Under the pieces are notes generated by a model. That model was not told the origin of the DNA. It searched no databases and saw nothing but the letters and a program-made list of their open reading frames with translations. A DNA stretch of 64,000 bases from Tribonema minus (lineage: Eukaryota; Sar; Xanthophyceae; Tribonematales; Tribonemataceae). The stretch covers positions 524,654-588,653 of the forward strand of contig JAFCMP010000553.1 of assembly GCA_017506865.1 (NCBI GenBank). The letters run 5' to 3'. Below are positions 9,665 to 20,300 of this stretch, piece by piece; positions within the stretch are counted from its first letter, which is position 1, and each line of letters starts with the position of its first letter. The position numbers and the translations under genes were made by a program.

Positions 9665-10421
9665 AGTACGCAAGTTACCGTTACCGGAGACCCCACTTGC
9701 CCCCCGTTGTTTTTGAAGTTGTAATTATGTCCAAACAAAAAACTTGAAGAGGAAAGGCAGAGCACGCAAGCGCATCGCATCTGGAGCAGCTGCGCGAAGG
9801 GCTTGGGAAGAGCGTTGTCCGAGACTGCAGAGGGGGGCCGTGCTGTGAGTCAAACTTACATAAATGCCTGAAGAACATTTGTCGCGGCGAATTTCCTGCG
9901 TCGAATGGCCACGATGCCCTCACGAGCACGTGGACGCAGCGACCAAGCGAGTCTTACTTCAGATATTCTTTCAAAGACAGTTGGGGGGGCATCATCAACA
10001 CTCCACAACGATCGGGTGACTCTTTCGAGTGCGAGTCTTGTAAGCGTGATCATGTAGATTTCATGTAAAGTGCTGTGCTGTTCACTCCAAGATTTCAATG
10101 CTTCCAGTATTCAGCACTGTCGAGTATTTAAAACTAGTATGCTCAGTAGCTTTTGCGCACAAAAGCACGTCTCCGCATGGAAATCCAGAGCCTTGGGTCA
10201 GTCCGCCCACATGAGTTGCAGCTGCATGCAGCGCTGACAGCACTGATTGAGACCGCCACTGTTCTCTACTGATCTTTCTCGCCTTTGTTCTCGGTTGCCG
10301 CTGCTGTGAACCCCGCTGCATCAGGATTCAGCAAAGTGGAAGCTGCAGCTGCTGCGAAACGCGCACAGTGCAAAAGGCGGCTTGCAGGCAACATTGAGTT
10401 TGCGAGCGGACCTTCAGCCTT
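9665..10421 (+). other. Non-coding stretch before the Cys/His-repeat gene
   Basis: No protein-like ORF or RNA gene is recognised. The 100 bases before 10422 could be the promoter and 5' leader of the downstream ORF, but no clear core element is visible. TGCAG immediately before its GTC codon at 10428 could also be a splice acceptor. Confidence 0.3.
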
Positions 10422-11186
10422 ATGCAGGTCTCTCCTACTCCACTGCTGGTAGTGCCGTGGGCGATTTCCATTGAGTCAACATCGACCAGCGGCGACGACA
10501 GCGCCGCTGCAGCAGCACCGCAAGCAACAGCAGCAGAGCGCTCTTTTCGCCGGCTGCAAGCCTCTCCTGTGCTTGTAGTGCCGTGGGCAAACATTGATGC
10601 CACCGTGTCCGACAGCGACAGCGGTGGCACCATCGAAGCACCACCAGCAGCGGCAGCAAATGCTGCCAACAGCACCAGACCTCGCGTCTGTGCGCAAAGG
10701 CGGCAGCGCCAACAGCCCAGCGCACATGGGCTACAACCCAAACGCAGCGGCAAAGGCTTTTGCGTGCATGAACGGGAGCACGCAAAGCGCACGGAGTGTG
10801 GCGGCGTTAGCATGTGCGAGCATAAGCGGGAGCGCCGGCGTTGCAAGCAGTGCGGGGGCGCCAGCTTCTGCATGCATGGGCGGCAGCGTCCAACGTGCAG
10901 GGAGTGCGGCGGCGCAGGTAGATGCGCGCATGACCGGCTGCGCACGCAGTGCAGGGAGTGCGGCCGCAGTAGCTTCTGCGAGCACGATGTTCGGCGCTCC
11001 CGCTGCAAGGAGTGCGGCGGCAAAAGCCTCTGCATGCACAAGCTGCAGCCAGCGCAGTGCACGAAGCGCAATTCGGTGCTGACGGTGAAGTGCGCGCACG
11101 GGCACACACACCGGTGCAAGGCATGTGGTGGCAGGCCCATCAAGGGCGCTGCCACACGGGAGCAGAGCAGCACTATCACTACATAG
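10422..11186 (+). CDS. Tandem Cys/His-repeat protein (C-x-H ... C-x2-C-G-G)
   Basis: 254 codons from an ATG. The N-terminal 110 residues are disordered and contain a short motif twice, LLVVPWA and VLVVPWA (10445-10475 and 10568-10592), each followed by an acidic Ser stretch. From about residue 110, units of about 18 residues repeat six or seven times. In each, CxH is followed by seven basic or polar residues, then C-x2-C-G-G (for example CKQCGGASFCMHGRQRPT). Each unit offers three Cys and one His, so the array probably binds zinc. Similar Cys/His repeats occur in algal predicted proteins of unknown role. A DNA- or RNA-binding role would be inference. The final GCKACGG-like unit is degenerate. 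An upstream exon cannot be excluded. Confidence 0.7.
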   Translation: MQVSPTPLLVVPWAISIESTSTSGDDSAAAAAPQATAAERSFRRLQASPVLVVPWANIDATVSDSDSGGTIEAPPAAAANAANSTRPRVCAQRRQRQQPSAHGLQPKRSGKGFCVHEREHAKRTECGGVSMCEHKRERRRCKQCGGASFCMHGRQRPTCRECGGAGRCAHDRLRTQCRECGRSSFCEHDVRRSRCKECGGKSLCMHKLQPAQCTKRNSVLTVKCAHGHTHRCKACGGRPIKGAATREQSSTITT

Positions 11187-12917
11187 CTTGAGGGTGACGC
11201 ACCAGCAGCTGGAGTTGCGATGACTATGACGGCTGATGCCCCTAGCTATCAGATGTGGACGGCAGCAGTTTATGTTGGCAGACACTGCAAGCCAGAAGGG
11301 GGTGACTGGTATTTGGATTTAATTTAGCAATTCTTATGAGCGATGCAGTGGCTACGAGTAGTCTGAGCCTTGACAGCCATGGCTTGTCTCTGGCGGAAGG
11401 AAGGATTCCTGCGTCATGTTTTCGGTAGAGCTTGACCACATGCTTTTCAATACAGTTGCACACATGCATGCTAACTGAACGTCGAGGAGGTCTCGCATGC
11501 ACCTTAGCTTTTCATTGATGATGGTTGAAAGTGTTGGATGTGAGAGATTGTGGACACCATACACTCCCCAGCGCATGTCGAGCGTCGTTGAACTGCGCTC
11601 TGGAATGCTGGGTGACAACCGGGCAGGATATGTCTGTAAACTGCTTTAAAAGCAGTCGCGCTGTCGCACCGCTGGCAGTATTGTCTTGATGTTACCCTCA
11701 TCCTGCCACTGTGACAGTGACTCAAGTGCAGCTACTGTGCATTGGCGCACTGTGTGAGGCATGTAGAATTGACGTGCTGCATTCTGCATCTATCCTCAGT
11801 AAGGTGTACCGCACCCGCTCACCCCAAGCGGCGACATTTTGTTTGAAAAGAGCGACTTGCAGGCGAACGATTACATGTATGTAAAACATTGAGCATTTTT
11901 GTGCGCAGGATAATAAAAAATCCAATGACTGTCATGATTGTTGCAGCTGCGATGCGGAGCCATGGATGTGTTGCTTTTGACTGGCTGTTACTAACCATCA
12001 TGGGCAAAATGAATCTCGCACAACTTGAAGGCAAAGACCAACACAGTTGCACCAAAGAAAAAACTTTGGGGGCGCGCTAGCGTCAAAGCTGCTCAGGGTT
12101 TTTGTGATTTTAATCAGAGTCATGTGGAAGGTACGCGCTTGACGCTCATGTATTGCATGGCAGCTGATGTGCACCTGAAGCACATTTGAATGCTGCATTT
12201 GAAGCATGTTGTTGGAGTGTATACTTGGGGTGTATTAGGTTCAGCTCACGCATTGCGTGGCAACTGCTGTGCACCTGAAGCACATTTGAATGCTGCATTT
12301 AAAGTATGTTGTTGGAGTGTATACTTGGGGTGCATTAGGTTCAGCTCACGCATTGCGTGGCAACTGATGTGCACCTGAAGCACATTCAAAGTTTGAATGC
12401 TGGGTTTGATGTATGTTCTTTGAGTGTAGACTTGAATTTAGGGTTGGGTGCAGCATGTGCATATCTGTTGTGCAGGCCATGGGTGCACACTTGCCATGAT
12501 TGTCCGCGATCGGAGCTGTTGTTGTCCTTTTGCGTGTCATGACGAAGCTTTAAGTTGATCACAATTGCGACCAAGAGGACATCAATGCCGATGTATGCAT
12601 TGATTGCGCAATATATTGGATAAGCAATGAATGTAACATGCGCCGCACGAAGGCAGGTGTGTAGCTTTTTGTGTGCATCATGTGCGCGAATCACGGATGG
12701 ACTTGTGTCACAGGCATTGATCATGTGTTTTTCGCACAAGGGTGGCACACCTGCACACCTGATCCGTCAAGGTCAAACTTTTTTATTTAAAAAAAAAACT
12801 CAAAAACTTCAAATGACTACTTGAAGTGTGTTGAAAAAACTTCAGAGAAGAGAAGCAGACACGAAAGCCACTCGAGATGGCGGCTGACTGACGCCAGTTC
12901 GACGCCATACTGCTGTG
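11187..12917 (+). other. Intergenic region upstream of the USP48-like gene
   Basis: About 1.7 kb without a convincing ORF. It contains a three-copy tandem repeat (about 12150-12430) and the presumed promoter and 5' leader of the gene that starts at 12918. An A-rich stretch (12780-12800) and an ACTTGAAGT motif (12819-12827) lie just before the start codon. Confidence 0.4.
12150..12430 (+). repeat. About 102-bp tandem repeat, three copies
   Basis: The landmark GATGTGCACCTGAAGCACAT or close variants recurs near 12167, 12268 and 12368. Each copy is followed by a TTGAATGC segment and a conserved TTGGAGTGTATACTTGGGG in the first two copies. The third copy is more diverged and has a short insertion. 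There is no coding potential. It is probably a local tandem duplication. Confidence 0.7.
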
Positions 12918-14391
12918 ATGAGCCGCAACACTCGAGCGGGGGCGCGGCGGGGCAAGGCGAAGGCGGGTCCTGTAAGACACGCACCGGAAGAAGCGGATGT
13001 TGGCGGGGATCCATACAGGCTGCTGGGGCATAGCTGTTGTACGATGGCCGATCATGCTGCTACGAAAGGGAGGAAGCAGAAACGCAACTGCAGCGACAAC
13101 CCTCGGTGCCTGTACGGCCTGGGCGAAGGCAAGATTTCAGGATTTGCCGCCAAGCAGGATTCAAATTCTACCCAGACAGTGTGCTCTATGCTCGGTGTCA
13201 TTGTAGCATTGCAAAGAGTTTGCAACAAGTCCATCATCAAATCGACCAACAGCATATTCCTCGAACTGCAAAGTGGCGGATTGTAAGTGCAGCTTTGACA
13301 CAGACATCGTCAATGTTTATACAAATGACGAATGATTGATCACCCGTATTGAATTTATTCAAATGCCACTTCTGCAGCAGTTTGCATGCGAGCTGATGGC
13401 CTCGTGATGTTGTTCTCCTGATGCGCAACACCCGCGTACGGAGAAAGTTTACATGGTGTTGTGGACATGACTCATTGGGGAGCAGGCCACCTGTTGCCCG
13501 CAGTAGCACCCTCACAGCATGTAGTCAGCGGCAACATGGCAGACTTAACATGGACCATGATGTCGCTTACAAGTACACCCTTGGGCAGCAGTGTTTGGTC
13601 ATGCGCATTGAGACACTCTCAAGGTGTTCACAAAGCCTCATGTAGAGTCTGGTCGCAAGTCCATGAACATCCACCATCAGGGCTTTTTCGCGCCCTGAGC
13701 GAGAATTAATGAAAAGGACACCCTTGGTGGTGGTCAGATTGAACCCTGCGCTGAACCATGTGGACCATGTTGCCATAGGTGACACCTGTCACTTTCCTAC
13801 CACTTCGCGTACCTACAACGAGGTCCGGGACTGAATGAGCAGTACAGACGCTCATCGTACTTAGGAAGACAACAATTCATTTTTTCAATCATGGCCGTGG
13901 AAGTCACTCCCACATGCTGTTTTGCCAGCACTGAGGACTATGACGCGGCGTTCTTCTGTGGCAATTCTTGTAGCTAGCTTGATGCATCCCTGCATGATGA
14001 CAATTGCGGCAGCTGCAAGCAGCATCACGCTTGTACGGGCGAGCTAACCCTGCAAGACTGCATCAACAATCAAGGTCAAGACATTGGAACAATGGATTGA
14101 CCTGGTTGTTATGCACTGCTTCAGGCTCTTTCCCGCCTGCTTTCAAAGAGCGTCAGTTCTCAGCTGTGAATTTGTCGCTGCATTGCGCTGCTAGGGCCGC
14201 CATTTCTCACTTGTGATGTTGTCACTGCACTGTTTTGCACTTGTCCAGGCAAGGAAGGCATCTGGGCGAAGAAGCCCTCACTGCTGACATCTCTGGGGCC
14301 AGACCCGGCTCGGGCGCGGCGCAAGCCATTGGCTGCACTGAAGGGGGAAACAGGGGAAGCGGCGGGGGTGGACGACAAGGGGGACCAGGAG
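12918..14391 (+). other. USP48: USP48-like gene: N-terminal exons 1-2
   Basis: Exon 1 opens with MSRNTRAGARRG and ends in KRNCSDNPRCLYGLGEG, the Cys-rich N-terminal signature of this family (C...NP.CL.GLG). Exon 2 carries GIWAKKPSLLTSLGPDPARA, resembling the G-x-W-x-K ... LGPDP segment before the catalytic domain in plant homologues. The junction is GAAG|GC...CCAG|GC, so a Gly codon is split and the intron has a GC donor at 13129. No nearby upstream start is more convincing than 12918. A decayed copy of the end of exon 2 lies at about 14505-14540. Confidence 0.75.
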
Positions 14392-17300
14392 GTAGGTACC
14401 TATCAAATTATACCTTTTTACAATGCTGAATGGGGGTTTGTGGCCAAGGCAATAACAAATGTTCTGATAACTGCACAATATACACCGCAGTCATTATCTG
14501 CGCTCAAGGGGGAAGCAGGGGAAGCGGCGGCAGGGTAGGAGGAGGGAAAGCAAGACTTAGGCATGTATTTCACATCCCACTTGAGGTGTAGCTCACGGAG
14601 TGTGCTCTGCAGCATTGAGGTGGTGATGTCATGTATGCAGGCTGAAGCGTACAGAAAGGCAGCGAGAAGCGGCGAGCAAGGCAGCCAGCATTGACGATTC
14701 ACTAGATGGCGGCGAGTTTATTATCTCACTGCAGCATGCCATCGCCACTGCAGATAAAACCTTGTGAGGGACACCACCGCTGCATGGTAATCGTCGCTGC
14801 AAATTTCAGACAGTGCTCAGCAGTGAGCAGAGCGCTGATGCCTGTTGAGCTGTGACGCGCGCTAGCCGCCGCTGCGTGCACTGCTGCTCCTTCGCCATGC
14901 ACTTGACGTCTGTTTGTGTAGTTGAAGTACGTGTGCACTCATCGCCGCACGCCATACCAGCTTCAGGTGAAAGCCGGTGGTGAACCACAGTAACGAGAGA
15001 GGGGAGGCGCGCTGCCTACTAGCAAAGCACTGATGCCTGCTTAACTTCAACCAGCCACAGCTGCGCATCCACATCTATCCACGATTGATTATACTGTTCA
15101 TACTTGCGCACTGCTGTGTGTCATAGCGGCTGCAGAACAAAGCCGACGGTGAACGACAGACACAAGAGCTGCGAGAGAGCTGCGAGGCATGCCTGTTAGC
15201 GCAGTGCTGATGCCTGTAGGTCTTCAACTAACTACCTGCCACTTGTGTGTCCATTCACTGCTGCTCCATCCTGTACGCAAGTATACATCACCCAGATCTA
15301 CTCACTGCACCGCGTTATTGCTCCTGCTGAAGCAGGAGAGCGGCGGCGTGCTGCCTAACGGAGCACTGATGCCAGTAGGGCTTCAACTACTACCTGCCAC
15401 TTGTGTGTCGATTGTTTGCTGCTGCTTCATCAAGTACGCAAATATTACGTTCGTACAGATCTACTCACTGCACCGCGATATTGCCCCTGCTGCAGCAGGA
15501 GAGCGGCGGCGTGCTGCCTGCCAGCGGAGCGCTGATGCCTGTAGGGCTCCGCAACCTGGGCGCGACGTGCTACCTCAACGCTCAGCTGCAGTGCTGGTTC
15601 CACCTCATACCATTCCGGCGCCGCATCTACAACTGCTCCACAGAGGCCATTGCGGATGAGAGAAACAGGTGCGCACTGCCATACTTCAAGTATGCAACTT
15701 GAAGTTTATGAGTAGATTTGAAGTTTGAATTGGCCTGCCTCACGGAGGCCATCACGGATGAGAGAAACAGGTACGCTTGCGATACTTCAATATACGTACA
15801 TCACCTGTTGACGTAACCACCGTAGTTCAAAACTACTGGTTTTGAAGTTTGGACTAAACTGCAGCCTCGACGAGGTGCATATAGAACTGCTCCATGGAGG
15901 ACATTGTGGATGAGAGGAATAGGTGCACTGCATACCTCAAGTATGCAAGCTTGAACTTTATGGGTAGATTTGAAGTTTGAACTGACAGCTCCAGCCCTTA
16001 TCTGACAACTGCTCCACGGTGGCCATTGCGGATGGGAGAAACGGGTACGCAGCCATACTTAGGATATATGTGTACATCAGCTTTAAAGAGGCATCGTAGT
16101 TATTTACTACTACTTAAGTAGTTTTGAAGTTTGGACTAAATTGCTGCAGTCTATCAGGTGCATCTACAACTGCCCCACGGAGGCCATTGCGGATGAGAGA
16201 AGCAGCACTGCAAGCTGTTGAATGTATTAGTGGATTTGAAGATTGAATTGAACTGCTCCACGGAGGCTATCGCAAATGAGATAAACAGGTGGACTGCCGT
16301 ACTTCAAGTACCTACATTCAAACATGCGCTACAAAAGTAAATGCTGTAGTTTTAAAGTTCGAACCGCTGCAGCCTCCATCAGTTGCGTTGACAACTCCTC
16401 AGTGGAAGCATTGGATGAGAGAAATGCGTGCGCTGCCAGGCCATACTTCGAAGTATTCTTGAAGTTTCTGCGTATAATGTCTCGAACTTCGGGCCGTCGC
16501 CACCAGGTTTAGTGTCACCTGCTTCGCAAAAGCCATTGTGGTCGAGAGAAACAGGTGCACTGCACTCACGAATTACTTCAAGTACATGAAGTTCACAGCG
16601 CCCCGCAATATAATCTCATGTGCAAGTCCAGCTCCGCGGTGAGCGGCAGTAGCTTCACTCAGGTTTGCTGTGAACTTGACTGCGAGGATTTTCAGGGATG
16701 AGTTGATTTGCTGAAACTTCCGAATGCAATACGTACCATGTACTCCATACGGTACAGTGAAGACTACGTGTTGCATGAAATTTCCCAATGTCGGCACTCT
16801 CGAGGCTCGTATGTGCCTCATGTCGATCATGCATTGCGCGACATGGTGTGCAACCTGCTTTGAAGTCATTCGTGACATAATTCAGTAAGTAATCACGAGA
16901 TGACAACTATTCCCTCCTTCACATCCCTCATAGTGTTGCTGGCAGGTCGTTCATTCGCCGCAGGCGGTGTTCGGCTACCTCTAGTGCACGACGCTGCTTT
17001 GAGGTGTTGCCACCATACGTGGAAGAAGTATCAGCACTCGCAGGTGATTCTAAGGGAACATCAAGTGACATCAAGTGACATTCTTTGCCTCTCCTATTCT
17101 GTCACCTTGCATGTAACAGGCATGTCGCTCACGCCTTTCAGGCGGTGTCATGCTACGTGCAGTTCGGTGCCGCCTCCGTGCGCAATGTCGCTGCGCAGGT
17201 TTGCCATTATACCAGCACTCACATTTCTTCTCAATGAACCATTTCACGACATTCTTTCCCTCTCCTGTTCTTTCCACCTTGCATTCAACAGGCAGGTCGT

Positions 17301-20300
17301 TCACGCGCTGCAGGCAGTCTTTGGCCACCTACAGTGCGGCGACGCCTCGGTCCACGACGCGGCTGTAAAGTATCGCCATAATCAGCAGTCTTTTAATACG
17401 GCTCTCATGGATCACCAAATGACATACTTTCTCTCTCCTCTCTTTTTACCTTGCACATGACAGGCAGGTCGTTCACGCGCTGCAGGCAGTCTTTGGCCAC
17501 CTACAGTGCGGCGACGCCTCGGTCCACGACGTGGCTGTAAAGTATCGCCATAATCAGCAGTGGTAACCTTTTAATACGGCTCTCATGGATCACCAAATGA
17601 CATACTTTCTCTCTCCTCTCTTTTTACCTTGCACATGACAGGCAGGTCGTTCACGCGCTGCAGGCAGTCTTTGGCCACCTACAGTGCGGCGACGCCTCGG
17701 TGCACGATGCCACTTCCAAGTACCAACATCATAATCAGCAGTGTGAGCACCTCGTGATAAAATAACGGTAATGAATCACCAAACAACATTCTTTCCCTCT
17801 CCTCTTTTCGTACCTTGCACATGACAGGCAGGTCGTTCACGCACTTCAAGCGGTGTTTGGCCACCTCCAATGCGGCGACGCATCGGTCCATGACGTTGCA
17901 CCCCTGGCCAGCCTGCTCGAGCTCAACACCGCCGAGCAGCAGGACCCCTCGGAGTTCAACGTCCTCTTCGCGCAGCTGCTCGCGCGCTGCCTCAGTAACG
18001 GCCGATCCGACGCGCCGGGGGTACAGGGCGGCAGCAGCAGCGGCAGCGGCAGCAGCGGCGGCGGCGGCGGCAGCGGCAGCGCGAGCGAGATTGAGGATCT
18101 GTTCAGGATAGACGCGGAGATGACAACGCGGTGCTGCAAGTGTGGCTACGTGTCACGGCGGCCGGACCCTTCCATTGAGCTGCGACTGCCCATCAAGGCA
18201 AGCCTGTTGTCGTGAACCCCCTACCGTGCCAAAGTAAACCCTGTGCGGCTGCTGCTGAGGGTATAAGGAACACCCCCCTGTCTAAAGCGTCTGCTATCAC
18301 AAAACCCTCTTGAACGATCGGGCTGCGGCTGCCCATCAAGGCAAGCCCCCTTTGGCGCAAAACCCCTCGAAACGGTGATCGGAACATGACATGCACGTGT
18401 TGAGTATGGATCCTTCCATCAAGGCAAGCTTAGCCCAAAAAAACCCTCAAACAGTGCTCTGAGTGTACTTTGAGATGCGGCTGCCCATCAAGGCAAGCCC
18501 CCGTTTAGCGCAACAACCCCTTGAAATGGTGATCAGAGGCTAAAATGCACGTGTTGAGTATGGCCAATAGCCATCAGTGCCCCAGTGACAGCAACCGCTC
18601 CATGCGCAGCCCAATCGCGGCTGGCCCATCAATGCAAGCCCCCTTTTGTGCAAAATCCCCCTGAACAGTGACCAGAGCCCAAAATGCACGTGTTGAGTAT
18701 GTATGGCCAGTGGCCATCGCTGTCCCAGTGATGAGACGGTGGCAGCAACCGCTCCATGCACAGCCCAGCTGCGGCCGCCCATCACGGCAAGCGTCTGCTA
18801 GCACGAAACCCCCTCAACGGTGACCACAACCCTCTGCTGCTGTTGAGGAAAATAACCTCCCCGGCCCCAAACAGGGGGGCAACAAACATGGCATCATACA
18901 CAGCCAGCTTGGATGTATGCTTCAAAGTGTGGCTTTTCTGCAGTCGGCAAAGCATCGTTGATGCAGGTGGTGTGCTTCCACATTCAGCGGGCGCCTGGCA
19001 TGCTGCAGCAGACATGTCACCACCATCATGCGCATACAAAGCTGATATTAATATCAGCAAGTGCTTGGACTAAGAGCACTACTGGACGATAGCAACAGCT
19101 ACATGCTATGTGAGGCTGCACATGGAAGCAGCAGTTGTGTCACAGTAAACTATAACGCCAATATAGTCGTCCTTGATTATGGCCATTGTCCTTGCCCATA
19201 TCAATGGCGATTGTGGCCAATGGGCTTGATGGCTAATGAACATTGTCAATGGCAATTTGCGCCAATGGCCATCATGGACGAGGACCATTAGTGTCTCAAT
19301 CAGGAGACGGCGACAGCAATGACTCCATGCGCAGCCGCCATGCGAAAGCACCAGTCATCCAACATACCACCCGTTTGTCCTTGACACACAAACAACACCC
19401 TCTCAATTGCGCCTCCCCCCCCCCCCCCCCCACTCAGGGCCCAGACAGCAGTTGACACACAACCCTCAGCATCTCAGCGCTGGCCGCCCCCCCCCCCCCC
19501 CCTCCCCTCCCCCCCCCCCACAGGGCCCAGACGGCAGCACCCTCCCTTCAGTCGCGCAGTGCCTGGACAAGTACCTGGAGGGAGAGTCACTCACTGGGGA
19601 CAACCGCTACATGTGCGGCCGCTGCGAGGGCAAGCGCGACGCCGTACGGGAGCTGGCGCTGCGCAAGCTGCCGCCGCTGCTGACTGTGCAGCTGGTGCGC
19701 TTTGAGTACGACCCGGAGGCCATGGCCCGCCGCAAAGTGCGCGCGCGCGTGCACGTGAGTTCATATATACACTTTACTAGATGAAACGCACTTGAAGTAG
19801 AACTTGAAGTTCATGTGCGAGAGCTGGCGCTGTGCAAGCTGCCGCCTCTGCTGACCGTGCGCTCGTGCGCTTTGAGTACGATTCGGAGGCCATGGCGCGC
19901 CGCAAAGTGCGCGCGCGCATGCACGTGAGTATGAATATATGCATGAAAACCACTTGAAGTAGTTCTTGAAGTTTATGTGAAAAGTTGTCGCCTCTGCTCG
20001 CCGTTAACTCCTGCGCTTCGAGTTCGACTTAGAGGCGATGGCGAGGCGCAGGTGTCTGTCCTCTTACAGGCCTACTTGTGAACCATCTTGCAGAAAGTAG
20101 TACTTCTTAAAGTATCTGGAAATGCAATACTCCTTGTAGTATACATAAAAGTACATACAGATGCAGTAGTGATGAACTTTGGGGATCTGATGGCGATGTC
20201 ACGTCCCCAGGTTGCTGTGCAGTTGAAGGTACAACTTTGTGAGCACTACTTGCAGCACTTCTTCTGCGCTGATCCTCGGAACCGTGCCTTGTGAGGCAGC

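Noticed and set aside
16943-17827. A CRISPR-like array from regular about 175-bp repeats
   Set aside because: Repeats and spacing are far too long and the unit is an exon-acceptor copy in a eukaryotic intron.
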